DNA of 64,000 nucleotides from Prevotellaceae bacterium UBA1746 (GCA_002314875.1 DCHS01000017.1:124001-188000); one strand, 5' to 3'. Shown: positions 8,253-18,505, counted from the stretch's first letter. Translations and numbers: made by a program. Notes: a model not told the origin generated them from the sequence alone.

Positions 8253-11200
8253 ATGAAACGCATCTTCACCTATGCCTTTATCGCTGCCGCCCTTTTGACG
8301 GCACAGGCATCTTTTGCCCAGTCAGCACAGCTCAGCGGCTATCAGTATGACACCAGCATTACCGCTCCTGATGGTAAGGAGTGGAATGATCCTACTCGTG
8401 TGGCTCTCAACAAACTTCAGCCGCATGCCTGGTTCTTCAGTTTCAAGAATGCTGAGGAGGCAACGGGAGTGCTTCCTGAAAAGTCAAGTTTCTGGAAGAG
8501 TCTTGACGGCGAGTGGCAGTTCAATTGGGTAGGAAACCCCGAAGAGCGTCCTTTGGACTTCTTTAAGACTGACTATAAGTTGGGCTCTGACGGTTTTACC
8601 TGGGACAATGTTCAGGTGCCGATGAACTGGCCTGTCGTTGGATTACAGCATGATGGTACGCAGAAGTATGGCATGCCGATTTATAGCAATCAGCGTGTGA
8701 TTTTCCAGCATCAGGTTGCTGTTGGCGACTGGAAGGGTGGTGTGATGCGCGAACCTAAAAAGGATTGGCTGACCTACAAGAACCGTAATGAGGTCGGCTC
8801 CTATCGCCGTACTTTCACAGTTCCTGCAGACTGGGACGGTCGTGAAGTGTATGTTGACTTCGACGGTGTGGATTCCTTCTTCTATCTGTATATCAACGGA
8901 CACTATGTAGGTTTCTCTAAGAACTCTCGTTCTACGGCTTCCTTCGACATTACTCCCTACCTCGTGGAGGGTGAAAACCTTATTGCCTGTGAAGTATATC
9001 GTCAGAGCGATGGCAGTTTCCTGGAAAGCCAGGATATGTTCCGCCTTCCCGGTATCTTCCGTGGTGTGGCACTGACCAGTAAGCCCAAGGTGCAGGTTCG
9101 TGACTTGGTTGCTGTTCCTATCAGTACGACTCAGCTTGCGATTACTGCTGATATCCAGAATCTCAATCCTGCTCCCAAGGCAAACAAGAAGGGAAAATCC
9201 AAGGCAAGCAAGAAGGTGGAGACCGCTTCCACCGTCTCCTATTCTTTATATGAAAAAGAACTTTACGGAGAGGCTGTAACCCCTGTTGCCAGCACTTTCG
9301 AGGACGGTGTTCTTACTTGCCCCAGTGCAAAGCCCTGGAGTGCTGAGGCTCCTCATCGTTATGTACTTGTTGGTGAACTCAAAGATGCCGATGGTCAGGT
9401 GCTTGAAACGGTTAGTACCATCGTTGGTTTCCGTACTTGTGAAATCAAGGAGACAGCTGCTCAGGATGACGAATTCGGTTTGGCTGGTCGCTATTACTAT
9501 CTTAACGGCAAGCCCGTGAAGATGAAGGGTGTCAATCGCCATGAAAATTCTCCCGAGCGCGGTCACGCTGTCACCCGAGAGCAGATGGAGCATGAAGTCA
9601 TGCTGATGAAGCAGGGCAACATCAATCATGTCCGCGACTGTCACTATCCCGACAATCCTTATTGGTATTATCTCTGCGACAAATACGGTATCATGCTTGA
9701 GGACGAGGCAAACATTGAAAGCCACCAGTATTATTACGGTAAAGCTTCTTTGTCATGGGTTCCAGAGTTCCTTGATCAGCATGTTGCCCGTAATATGGAA
9801 ATGGTACACCAGCATGTTAACCATCCCAGTATCTGTATCTGGTCTTTGGGTAATGAAGCTGGTCCTGGCGACAACTTTGTAAAGGCTTACCAGGCTATAA
9901 AGGCTTTTGATAAGAGCCGTCCAGTTCAGTACGAGCGTAACAACAACATCGTCGATATGGGTTCCAACCAGTATCCTTCCATCGGTTGGGTACAGTATGC
10001 TGCCAAGGGTACGGACAAGGGCATCATTTATCCTTTCCACATCTCAGAATATGCTCATTCCATGGGTAACGCTGTGGGCAATCTCGTGGATTATTGGGAT
10101 GCTATGGAAAGCACGAACTTCTTCGTTGGTGGTGCCATCTGGGACTGGGTGGATCAGGCCATCAACAATTATACCCCCGATGGAACAAAGTATTGGGGTT
10201 ATGGTGGCGACTTCGGCGACAAACCTAACGATGGTATGTTCTGTATGAACGGTATCATGCGTCCCGATCTCACGCCAAAGGCACAGTACTTCGAGGTCAA
10301 GAAGGTTTATCAGAATGTTGCTGTTACTGCCGTTGACCTCAAGAAGGGCCAGGTGGATATTTTCAATAAGAATTATTTTGAAGATCTTTCAAATTACAAT
10401 GTGATTTGGAGTCTCTTTGAAGATGGTAAGCAGGTTGCCGTTGACAATCTCGGCAGTAGCTGCCAGAAGATAGGCCCTCGCCAGCATGCAACCGCTACTC
10501 TCGGTTATACTTCTTATAATTTCGATCCCCAGAAGGAATACTTTGTAAAGGTACAGTTCGTCCTTGCCAAGGATATGCCTTGGGGTAAGGCTGGTTATGT
10601 CCAGATGGAAGAACAACTTCCTTTGGCACAGGCTGCCCCCGCTCCTGCTATTGCTCAGGAAATGGCTCCCGCTGCTAAGGTGACAAAACCCGTCGTTGAG
10701 GGCAATCTCCTCCGCGTAAACGGTGAAGGTTGGGAAATGGCCTTTGATACTGAGAAGGGTTGCATCGACCAGCTCCGATATAATGGTGAAACCATCATTA
10801 TTCCCGGTCATGGTCCTGTCCTCAATGCCTTCCGTGCTCGCACAGATAACGATAACTGGTGCGACTATAAGTGGCCGCAGGTTGGTTTGCACAATTTGAA
10901 GCACCACGCGACTGATTTCACACAGTTCCAGCGTAAGGATGGCGCTCTTGTTTTGAGTTTCACCGTAGAAAGTCAGGCTCCCAACGGCGCGAATGATTAT
11001 TATGGAAATCGTGACCGTAATCCCGAGACGGCGGATAAGATTGTGGAAGAACCTGATCGCGTTTTCGGTGCTGATGATTTCAAGTTTATCACCAGCCAGA
11101 TCTACACGGTTTATCCCGATGGTTCCGTAGAACTCGAGGCTGCCATTTCTGCCAACGACGATAAAGTGGATCTTCCCCGTATCGGTTATGCGCTTGAATT

Positions 11201-12398
11201 GCCCAAGGATTACGACAACTTCCTCTATTATGGTCGTGGTCCCGTCAATAACTATAACGACCGCCGTACTGGCCAGTTCATTGAACTACACAATGGTCGT
11301 GTAGGCGAGCAGGATATCATGCTTCCCAAGCCTCAGGAAATGGGCAACCGCGAAGAAGTTCGTTGGTGTGCTCTCACTGATCAGTATGGCCATGGTGCAG
11401 CGTTCATTCCTACGACGGCAGGTTATACGCACGATGCACCTGCGGGAGAATTGGATAGCGATGCCAAGGTTATCTCAACGGTGAACAGTATGTCCGTCAG
11501 TGCTCTTCCTTGGAGCCAGCGCGAATTGCTCGAAGCGGCTCATCCTTATCAATTGCCCGAATCTACGGGTACTCACCTGCTCCTTGATGCCAAAGTAATG
11601 GGTTTGGGCGGTAACAGTTGCGGTCAAGGTGGTCCTCTTGATCCCGATCGTGTAATTTCTACCAGCTATGACTTCGGTTTCATCATCCGTCCGTTTGCTG
11701 AGCCTCAGGAAACGAGTGTAGCAAGTGGTGAGGATATGATTGCCAAGACCGTTAAGGTGACGGGTAGCGGTGAACGTCCTATTATGATTCAGCGCGATCG
11801 TAAGGGTACTTTGACCATTTCCAGCTTGGCTACCGACAAGACTATTCTTTATAGCATTAACGGTGGAAAGAAACAGGTTTATTCTGGCCCTATCAGCTTC
11901 CGCGAAGGTGGTTCTGTAAAAGCATGGTATAAGGAGTCAAAGCAGATCAGTCTCACGCAGAGCTTTTCAAAGATTGAAAGCGTTCCCCTTTCTGTTGTCT
12001 TCTGTGATAGTCAGGAATTCGGTGAAGGTGACGCTGTAAACCTTGTCGATGGCGATCTCAACACTATCTGGCATACGATGTACAGCGTGACAGTAGCTCA
12101 GTATCCCCACTGGGTTGATTTCGATGCTGAAGAAGTCAAGACGATGAAGGGCTTTATCTATACGCCGCGTCTTAATGGCGAAAATGGTAACGTTAAAGAC
12201 TATGAAGTTTATGTCAGCCAGGATGGAAAAGAATGGGGCAAGGCTGTTGTAAAGAGCACTTTCCCCCGCGATAGTCGTGCGCAGCGTGTTGAATTTGATC
12301 AGCCCGTTCAGGCTCGCTATATCCGCTTCAAGGCACTTTCCAGTCAGAATGGTCAGGACTTCGCCAGCGGTGCAGAATTCAGTGTAATCGCCGAATAG
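8253..12398 (+). CDS. GH2 beta-galactosidase with C-terminal F5/8C-type module (1381 aa)
   Basis: Exported LacZ-type glycosidase. Signal peptide to about residue 22. Sugar-binding and Ig-like domains lead into the TIM barrel. The acid/base is Glu535 in WSLGNEAGPGDN and the nucleophile is Glu599 in HISEYAHSMGNAVG, both canonical. A lysine-rich insert (about residues 305-325, KANKKGKSKASKK) interrupts the Ig-like domain. An Ala/Pro linker (about 790-815) precedes the beta-galactosidase small-chain domain (about 820-1150). Residues about 1175-1235 resemble a chitobiase C-terminal-type Ig fold (ILYSINGGKKQVYSGPI). Residues about 1245-1381 form a discoidin/F5/8C-like carbohydrate-binding module. 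Activity on beta-galactosides is the family expectation; the extra modules suggest a complex glycan substrate. Confidence 0.92.
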   Translation: MKRIFTYAFIAAALLTAQASFAQSAQLSGYQYDTSITAPDGKEWNDPTRVALNKLQPHAWFFSFKNAEEATGVLPEKSSFWKSLDGEWQFNWVGNPEERPLDFFKTDYKLGSDGFTWDNVQVPMNWPVVGLQHDGTQKYGMPIYSNQRVIFQHQVAVGDWKGGVMREPKKDWLTYKNRNEVGSYRRTFTVPADWDGREVYVDFDGVDSFFYLYINGHYVGFSKNSRSTASFDITPYLVEGENLIACEVYRQSDGSFLESQDMFRLPGIFRGVALTSKPKVQVRDLVAVPISTTQLAITADIQNLNPAPKANKKGKSKASKKVETASTVSYSLYEKELYGEAVTPVASTFEDGVLTCPSAKPWSAEAPHRYVLVGELKDADGQVLETVSTIVGFRTCEIKETAAQDDEFGLAGRYYYLNGKPVKMKGVNRHENSPERGHAVTREQMEHEVMLMKQGNINHVRDCHYPDNPYWYYLCDKYGIMLEDEANIESHQYYYGKASLSWVPEFLDQHVARNMEMVHQHVNHPSICIWSLGNEAGPGDNFVKAYQAIKAFDKSRPVQYERNNNIVDMGSNQYPSIGWVQYAAKGTDKGIIYPFHISEYAHSMGNAVGNLVDYWDAMESTNFFVGGAIWDWVDQAINNYTPDGTKYWGYGGDFGDKPNDGMFCMNGIMRPDLTPKAQYFEVKKVYQNVAVTAVDLKKGQVDIFNKNYFEDLSNYNVIWSLFEDGKQVAVDNLGSSCQKIGPRQHATATLGYTSYNFDPQKEYFVKVQFVLAKDMPWGKAGYVQMEEQLPLAQAAPAPAIAQEMAPAAKVTKPVVEGNLLRVNGEGWEMAFDTEKGCIDQLRYNGETIIIPGHGPVLNAFRARTDNDNWCDYKWPQVGLHNLKHHATDFTQFQRKDGALVLSFTVESQAPNGANDYYGNRDRNPETADKIVEEPDRVFGADDFKFITSQIYTVYPDGSVELEAAISANDDKVDLPRIGYALELPKDYDNFLYYGRGPVNNYNDRRTGQFIELHNGRVGEQDIMLPKPQEMGNREEVRWCALTDQYGHGAAFIPTTAGYTHDAPAGELDSDAKVISTVNSMSVSALPWSQRELLEAAHPYQLPESTGTHLLLDAKVMGLGGNSCGQGGPLDPDRVISTSYDFGFIIRPFAEPQETSVASGEDMIAKTVKVTGSGERPIMIQRDRKGTLTISSLATDKTILYSINGGKKQVYSGPISFREGGSVKAWYKESKQISLTQSFSKIESVPLSVVFCDSQEFGEGDAVNLVDGDLNTIWHTMYSVTVAQYPHWVDFDAEEVKTMKGFIYTPRLNGENGNVKDYEVYVSQDGKEWGKAVVKSTFPRDSRAQRVEFDQPVQARYIRFKALSSQNGQDFASGAEFSVIAE

Positions 12399-12443
12399 TA
12401 ATAATTTTCACATTAGCGCTCAGCGCTCACATCTATATAATAT

Positions 12444-14426
12444 ATGACATTCCAAGAATTAGGCTTGAAGGAAGAAATCCTTTTGGCCATTAAAGAAATA
12501 GGTTACGAGACACCGATGCCCGTTCAGGAGGCAGTAATACCTTATCTCCTCGGAGATCACAACGATGTCATCGCTCTCGCCCAGACTGGAACGGGAAAGA
12601 CTGCAGCTTATGGTCTTCCCGTCCTCCAGAAGGTTAATCCTGAAGATCGTACCACACAGGCAATAATCCTTTCTCCGACTCGTGAACTCTGCTTGCAGAT
12701 TTGTGATGACTTAAAGGATTACAGCCGTTATGTTGAAGGCCTCCACGTTGTGGCGGTTTACGGTGGTGCAAGCATAGAAACTCAGATTCGCTCTTTGAAG
12801 AAGGGCGCACAGATTATCGTAGCAACTCCCGGTCGACTTATCGATTTGATGAAACGAGGCGTTGCTAAACTTGATCAGGTGGTGAACGTCGTTCTCGATG
12901 AGGCTGACGAAATGCTGAATATGGGTTTCTCAGAGAGCATTGACGAAATCCTTTCCGGTGTTCCCGAAGATCGCAACACGCTTCTCTTCTCTGCAACGAT
13001 GGGCCCTGAAATCGAGCGAATCGCTAAGAGCTATCTTCACGATTACAAGGAAATTGTTGTCGGTTCCCGTAACGAAGGTGCAGAGAATGTTAACCATGTT
13101 TATTACCTTGTTAAAGCACAGGATAAGTATGCGGCCCTCAAGCGTATCGTTGACTATTATCCCCGAATCTTTGCTATTATCTTCTGTCGTACCCGTTTGG
13201 AAACCCAGGAGGTAGCTGACCTCTTGATTAAGGATGGTTACAATGCTGAGGCACTCCATGGTGACCTCTCTCAGGCACAGCGCGATCTCACGATGCAGAA
13301 GTTCCGTCAGCATCGAACGCAGTTGCTGATTGCTACGGATGTTGCTGCCCGCGGTCTCGATGTAGATGATTTGACCCATGTCATCAACTATGGTTTCCCC
13401 GATGATATAGAAAACTACATCCATCGTTCTGGTCGTACCGGCCGTGCAGGTAAGCGTGGAACGAGTATCTCTATTATCCATGTTCGCGAAAAGTCCAAGA
13501 TTCGTACTATCGAGCGTGTGATTTTTACGGGAAACAATAGTGGCAAGAAGTTCGAAAGTGCTCAGCTTCCTGAACCCAACGAAATCTGTACGAAGCAGCT
13601 CTATCATGTTATTGACCAACTCGAGCATGTAGAGGTGGATGACGAGCAGATTGCAGCTTTCCTCCCCGAGGTTTACCACAAGCTTGAATGGCTTTCCCGC
13701 GAAGATTTGATCAAACGTATCGTTACCTCCGAATTCGGCCGCTTTGTCAGCTATTATGCGAATGCTCCTGAAATCATCCAGCCTTCTGATAAGGCGAGTG
13801 CAAAAGACGAGCGTGGTGATGGTAAGGAACGCAAGCGTGGTGGTAAGGGAAGTAAGGCTTCTCACGAGGCCGAAGAAGGCTATAAGCGTCTCTTCCTTAA
13901 CTTTGGTAAGCGTGATAACTTCTTTGCCCGTGAAATCATCAACCTCGTCAATCGTTATGTGAAGGACAAGGTGGAAATCGGCCGTATTGACTTGCTTCCG
14001 AGCATTTCCTTCTTTGAAGTTCCCGAAGAAGACGCTGATATGGTTATCCAGCGCATGGCAAAGGCCAAGGTAGGTGAACGTCGCGTTGTTGTGGACTGGG
14101 CGGAAAAAGAAGACGGTAGTGAGGGCCGCGATGCTGCTCCACGCACTCGCAAGCCTCGTCGTCAGCAGGAAGACGAAGGATCTGAACGCCCCCAGCGTGA
14201 ACGCAAACCTAAGGCTTTTGATCGCAGAGATCGTAAGCGTGAGGATAAATTCTATAACAAACTCAATGGAAACGTTGAGGAACGTCCCGCTCGCGGTCGT
14301 CGCGGACGCGGTGAAGCTGCCGCTGAACGCCCCAAGCGTGACCGTAAGAAGAAGGACGGTGCTCCCGCTCCTCAGAAGAAAACCAAGAAGTACACAAAAG
14401 ACGATTGGAAGCAGTTCTTCCAATAA
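12444..14426 (+). CDS. deaD: DEAD-box ATP-dependent RNA helicase (DeaD/CsdA type)
   Basis: Cytoplasmic RNA helicase of 660 residues, probably acting in ribosome assembly or mRNA turnover. The helicase core is complete: Q motif near residue 26, motif I AQTGTGKT (46-53), DEAD (152-155), SAT (183-185) and HRSGRTGR (327-334). After the core comes a DbpA-type RNA-binding fold (about 485-555, with GYKRLFLNFGKRDNFF). A low-complexity tail rich in Arg, Lys and Glu follows (about 560-660), including ARGRRGRG, and ends KDDWKQFFQ. DeaD-type proteins commonly carry such basic tails. The gene follows GH2 by 45 bp and may have its own start site, but no clear promoter was found. Confidence 0.93.
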   Translation: MTFQELGLKEEILLAIKEIGYETPMPVQEAVIPYLLGDHNDVIALAQTGTGKTAAYGLPVLQKVNPEDRTTQAIILSPTRELCLQICDDLKDYSRYVEGLHVVAVYGGASIETQIRSLKKGAQIIVATPGRLIDLMKRGVAKLDQVVNVVLDEADEMLNMGFSESIDEILSGVPEDRNTLLFSATMGPEIERIAKSYLHDYKEIVVGSRNEGAENVNHVYYLVKAQDKYAALKRIVDYYPRIFAIIFCRTRLETQEVADLLIKDGYNAEALHGDLSQAQRDLTMQKFRQHRTQLLIATDVAARGLDVDDLTHVINYGFPDDIENYIHRSGRTGRAGKRGTSISIIHVREKSKIRTIERVIFTGNNSGKKFESAQLPEPNEICTKQLYHVIDQLEHVEVDDEQIAAFLPEVYHKLEWLSREDLIKRIVTSEFGRFVSYYANAPEIIQPSDKASAKDERGDGKERKRGGKGSKASHEAEEGYKRLFLNFGKRDNFFAREIINLVNRYVKDKVEIGRIDLLPSISFFEVPEEDADMVIQRMAKAKVGERRVVVDWAEKEDGSEGRDAAPRTRKPRRQQEDEGSERPQRERKPKAFDRRDRKREDKFYNKLNGNVEERPARGRRGRGEAAAERPKRDRKKKDGAPAPQKKTKKYTKDDWKQFFQ

Positions 14427-14456
14427 GTGACAGGGCAAAGCCCGAATAACTTTACT

Positions 14457-15290
14457 ATGCGAAAGTATATAATCTGTTTACTTTTCCTTTTCAGCCTGTC
14501 TGCAAGCGCTCAGAGCGTCTTTATGAAGATTGGTGGAGGTCTTGCTAGCCAGTGGGGTGCTTCGGCTCCTGTAGGCGCTGCAAAGATTAGTTTTGGCTAC
14601 GAATATGAATTCAGCCAGACCCTTGCCATCGCTCCCAGTATCGGTTTTGCAGCGCGTGGCTGGAAAGTAGAAGATATGGACACTCCCGATATGCTCTTTG
14701 ATGAGCAGGGAAATCCTTTGGATCATAATGGTAATATCGTTGATATTACTCACCAGGCACAGCGCTATACACAGGATTCAGAAGGCAACAATATCTCTCC
14801 GATGTACAGCCGCATGCATCGTACCTTTACGACTAACTATCTGCAATTCGACCTCCCACTGAACTATTATATCCGCACTGGCGAGCATCGCTATATTACG
14901 ATGACGGCTGGCGTATGGGGTGCAGTGGGTGTTGCTGGAAAGCGCAAGGTGGAAGGCGACGGCTTTGCTTCAGGAAACAATAAGATTCAGTATTCCGAAA
15001 AGTTCTTCTCTCTCGATGGTTCAAATCGTTTCGACTGCGGTCTGAAGGCTGGTTTTGGCTATCAGTTCCCTTCCAGTCTTACGATTAACCTCGAAGGTGA
15101 GTTCGGCCTGTTGAAGACGAACCGCCTTAGCGATGCCAGCAACTTCACAACTCCTTTCCCGAAGATTATAGATAGCGACGCCTATTTCCAGGCAAAAGAT
15201 CCCTTTGCAGCTCGTTCCGGCCGTAATTTCTCCGTAATGCTAACTCTTAGCTACAAGCTTAACAAGATTAAGTGGCGTGGCGAAGACTAA
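14457..15290 (+). CDS. Outer-membrane beta-barrel protein, PorT-like fold (277 aa)
   Basis: An upstream GTG at 14427 is in frame, but ATG 14457 gives a clean signal peptide (MRKYIICLLFLFSLSASAQ) and is chosen. The mature protein has alternating hydrophobic and polar strands and glycine-rich turns typical of small Bacteroidota barrels (FMKIGGGLASQWG, ISFGYEYEFSQTLAIAPSIG, FSVMLTLSYKLNKI at the end). It probably sits in the outer membrane. Function unknown; the call rests on overall pattern and not on a diagnostic motif. It follows deaD by 30 bp and precedes the next secreted protein by 12 bp. Confidence 0.7.
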   Translation: MRKYIICLLFLFSLSASAQSVFMKIGGGLASQWGASAPVGAAKISFGYEYEFSQTLAIAPSIGFAARGWKVEDMDTPDMLFDEQGNPLDHNGNIVDITHQAQRYTQDSEGNNISPMYSRMHRTFTTNYLQFDLPLNYYIRTGEHRYITMTAGVWGAVGVAGKRKVEGDGFASGNNKIQYSEKFFSLDGSNRFDCGLKAGFGYQFPSSLTINLEGEFGLLKTNRLSDASNFTTPFPKIIDSDAYFQAKDPFAARSGRNFSVMLTLSYKLNKIKWRGED

Positions 15291-15302
15291 AAAACAATCC
15301 CT

Positions 15303-16868
15303 ATGAAGAAATTCTATCTCTCCCTCCTCCTTCTTGCAGGTGCTTTGAATGCCTCTGCAGACTCCGTTGTACAGATTCCTGAAGGCGCAACTCGTTCTGT
15401 ATATTGCTTCGATGCTACTTATAGTAGTATGTATGGATGGATGCCTTACTATGGTTTGAGTCAGTATGTTTACGAATACGAGGATAGTCTCTATTTCAGT
15501 AATTTGTTCCCTATCCTTTTTAAGGAAGAAACTCCCGTTAAGGCAATAAAGAAGGGTGATGTATATGTTATTCCCTCTAATCAGATGCTGGTTAAGGGTT
15601 TCACCATTGGAACTACCCAGTATAAAGATACCGAACTCTATACTTCTTCCATGATGGATAGTGACGATGGCTATTCTTATCTCTCCGATGATGATATTAT
15701 TCTCTATCCTACAGACCAGGGTGGTTTCTCTATGACTCAGAATTCTTATGATGTGGCATACTTTGCCTTAAAAGACCAGAAAAAGAATCTTTGGGCGGCT
15801 GGTGTGAACTTCAGTTTTACGCCTTATACTCCCGTTTCTGATGCTGTTGACCTTCCTTCTGGAGTGGTTCCCAATGAGTACAGCTATTCATATTCTGACG
15901 ATCTGCAGATTTATACTCATGACTACAGCGTAATTTCGGGCTATTACCAAGACGGTAATCATGTTTATCTCTCAAAACTAACTCCGGATGTTAATTCCTG
16001 GGTCTTGGGTGAGATTGTCGACGGCAAACTCATTGTTCCCACAGATCAGTTCCTTGGTGCACATAATCTTCGTCTGTTGACTTTTAAGGCACTTAAGAAC
16101 TACAGCCACCATTTTGAATGGATCAATGAGGCAAAGGTACAATATGATGAATACTATGACTTCGATTATGCCGACGCATTGACTTTTACCAGGAAGGGTG
16201 ATAGCTGGATCCTTGACGAGGGACAAGCTATCATGGAACAAATGCCCGATGGTTCCATGTACCATATTTATTATGGATTTAAGATCAAGGCATTCCAGGG
16301 TTTTGACGTCGCTGTTCCTGATGATCCTGTCGATCTTCGCCTCGAGGACTTGACCTCATACTTTGGTGCTTATTCTTTCTATTTCCATATTCCTTTGAAT
16401 GATACAGAAGGATCACCTCTCGTTCTTGAGAATCTCTCCGTTGGTTTCTATATCAATGAGGAAAAGATTGCGCTCGATCCCAAGGACGGCTATCAGATTA
16501 ATGAACCGATGGATTGGATTCCTTATGGATTCGTTGATAATGGTTCTGTTCACGACATCATGTTTAACAAAGCCAATCCCAACTTCTATATCTATGGAAA
16601 GAACGTGAAGTCAATGGGTGTTCAGATTCGTTACACTTGCGACGGTGTTTCCAAGTATTCAAACATTGTCAACATTGACACCAAGGGTAATATCTATACG
16701 ATTGAAGCCGATGAAAATACGGGCTTAAGCACTACGATTGGAATTGCAGATCCTATCATCTCTTCTCCATCTGACGGCGGCGTTTACAGCGTTAGCGGCC
16801 AGCGAATCGCCAAGCCTTATACTGGTCAGTTGTACATCCAGAACGGAAAGAAATTCTTAGGGAAATAA
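15303..16868 (+). CDS. Unrecognised secreted protein with short C-terminal sorting-like tail (521 aa)
   Basis: I do not recognise the family. The signal peptide is MKKFYLSLLLLAGALNASA. The mature part is rich in Tyr, Ser and Asp, with predicted beta structure and no catalytic motif that I can name. Around residues 180-330 the chain reads like a repeated beta domain (NEYSYSYSDDLQIYTHDYS, VLGEIVDGKLIVPTDQFLG). The end GGVYSVSGQRIAKPYTGQ then NGKKFLGK matches the tail found on the C10 proteases and the next two genes, indicating export by a common route. It is likely in one operon with its neighbours (10 bp to the next annotated frame, 28 bp to its preferred start). Confidence 0.6.
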   Translation: MKKFYLSLLLLAGALNASADSVVQIPEGATRSVYCFDATYSSMYGWMPYYGLSQYVYEYEDSLYFSNLFPILFKEETPVKAIKKGDVYVIPSNQMLVKGFTIGTTQYKDTELYTSSMMDSDDGYSYLSDDDIILYPTDQGGFSMTQNSYDVAYFALKDQKKNLWAAGVNFSFTPYTPVSDAVDLPSGVVPNEYSYSYSDDLQIYTHDYSVISGYYQDGNHVYLSKLTPDVNSWVLGEIVDGKLIVPTDQFLGAHNLRLLTFKALKNYSHHFEWINEAKVQYDEYYDFDYADALTFTRKGDSWILDEGQAIMEQMPDGSMYHIYYGFKIKAFQGFDVAVPDDPVDLRLEDLTSYFGAYSFYFHIPLNDTEGSPLVLENLSVGFYINEEKIALDPKDGYQINEPMDWIPYGFVDNGSVHDIMFNKANPNFYIYGKNVKSMGVQIRYTCDGVSKYSNIVNIDTKGNIYTIEADENTGLSTTIGIADPIISSPSDGGVYSVSGQRIAKPYTGQLYIQNGKKFLGK

Positions 16869-16895
16869 GACGCATATTTGCACACATTCCACTTT

Positions 16896-18494
16896 ATGAA
16901 AAAAAAGTTTTCAATTTTTATTTTTGTACTCTCTGCTCTGGGCGCTCTGGCTCAGGAGATGAGTCCTCGATATCAACAGGAGAGAAACTTCAATAATCAG
17001 CAACTGGAAATACAGCAGATTCCTCTCACTCCCCAGCTGGAGGCAGATATTCAAGCACAGATTGCCCGTAAAGCTGTAACCACGACATTGATTACAGAGC
17101 CTAAGGGTGAAACCTTGGACTATGCCATGACCTTTTACTATTATGCGGGCCAGTATGTTGGTCTTTATGATGACTACGACTGGAAGGTTAAGCTTGTTTT
17201 TGGCGAAGACGGCAAAACGGTCTATTTCCCGCCTCAGTTGGTTCCTGGCTATATGCAAGGCTACGCAAAGGGAACGATTGATGGCGACCTTATTACGGTT
17301 GAGTCCGGTCAGTATGTCTATAACTATAACAACACCTCAAAGCTCTATCTTATCGTATTTACAGCGGATGCCAATGGAAATATGTCCCTTGTTGATAAGA
17401 TGACTTATAGTTTAAAGGAAGACCTGATTGCGACCAAGAGCACGGAGTGTTATTATGGCATTTACCAATATGGAACGAACGGAAGTGATGGTACACTTGC
17501 CAGTTATTCTTGCGCTCATTCCTTTGCTCTTGTTTCCGGAGAATCCGCTCTTCCCGACGAAGATGCCGTCATTGAGAAGTACCGACTTTCTTGTTACGAC
17601 CGTTGGAGAGACGGCGAAATGTCTTACGTGGTAAATGTTGCCATTAAAAACGACCTGATCTGGATTAGCGGTCTTGCTCCTGATGCCCAGGACAGCTATA
17701 TCATCGGTAATTTCGATGGAACAACTGCTACCTTCGAGTCATGCCAGTTGATTGACGGTAACGAATCCTACTATTTGGGTGTTACCGGTGCAAACATCAC
17801 CAGCAGCGACGAGACGAATGGCGATAAGTACAGCGTTCCACAGGATATGAAGTTTACGCTCACACGCGATGCAGACGGCGTTTTCCGCATGCCTGACAAG
17901 ACCGCTCTGATTGAGAACTACTATACCCATCCCAACTACTTGTATGATGCGATAAAGAATGTCGTCCTAACTCCCTATGACGGTGATGTTCCCGCTGTTC
18001 CTGCTGCTCCTCGCGAGGTTACTTTGACCCGTGATGATGTGATGGGAGACAGTTTCAAGTTCATTCTTCCTACCGAAGATATTGACGGAAACTACATCAA
18101 TCCCGAAAAACTCTATTATCGTCTTTACATTGATGATAAGCTTTATACCTTCTCCAAGTCCCAGTATCTTCGTTTGAAGCAGGACATGACCGATGTTCCT
18201 TACAATTTCTACGATAACTACGATTTCTCTGACAATTACGAGAATGGTTACAAGCTCTTCTACTTCTACGAGACTGACTGGCAGACCGCAGATCTCCAGA
18301 GTGTCTATGTGGTAGATGGTGAAACGAATGTATCCACCAAGACCCGTGTGTATGCAGATCCCGAAGCAGGCATCAAGGATGTTTTGAACAAGAACGAAAG
18401 CACAGGCCATTGCTACGATCTCCAAGGTCGTCGTATCACTTCTCCTTGTTCTGGCCTCTACATTCAGGACGGAAAACTTAAATTGAACAAATAG
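16896..18494 (+). CDS. Unrecognised secreted protein with short C-terminal sorting-like tail (532 aa)
   Basis: An earlier in-frame ATG at 16878 precedes the signal peptide, but ATG 16896 (MKKKFSIFIFVLSALGALAQ) is the better start. The family is not recognised. The segment YAMTFYYYAGQYVGLYDDYD followed by KVKLVFGEDGKTVYFPPQ suggests a beta-sandwich, and the motif VYFPPQLVPGYMQGYAKGTI is reminiscent of structural repeats of Bacteroidales secreted proteins. Residues about 375-500 look like a fibronectin III-like domain (VPAAPREVTLTRDDVMGDSF). The tail YDLQGRRITSPCSGLYIQDG closes the protein. It lies 11 bp before the giant repeat protein. Function unknown; surface or extracellular location is inferred. 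Confidence 0.6.
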   Translation: MKKKFSIFIFVLSALGALAQEMSPRYQQERNFNNQQLEIQQIPLTPQLEADIQAQIARKAVTTTLITEPKGETLDYAMTFYYYAGQYVGLYDDYDWKVKLVFGEDGKTVYFPPQLVPGYMQGYAKGTIDGDLITVESGQYVYNYNNTSKLYLIVFTADANGNMSLVDKMTYSLKEDLIATKSTECYYGIYQYGTNGSDGTLASYSCAHSFALVSGESALPDEDAVIEKYRLSCYDRWRDGEMSYVVNVAIKNDLIWISGLAPDAQDSYIIGNFDGTTATFESCQLIDGNESYYLGVTGANITSSDETNGDKYSVPQDMKFTLTRDADGVFRMPDKTALIENYYTHPNYLYDAIKNVVLTPYDGDVPAVPAAPREVTLTRDDVMGDSFKFILPTEDIDGNYINPEKLYYRLYIDDKLYTFSKSQYLRLKQDMTDVPYNFYDNYDFSDNYENGYKLFYFYETDWQTADLQSVYVVDGETNVSTKTRVYADPEAGIKDVLNKNESTGHCYDLQGRRITSPCSGLYIQDGKLKLNK

Positions 18495-18505
18495 AAAAGA
18501 GAGAT

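Noticed and set aside
14447..14454. TAACTTTA as a promoter for the barrel protein at 14457
   Set aside because: It ends only two bases before the start codon, leaving no leader, and the last base deviates from the consensus.
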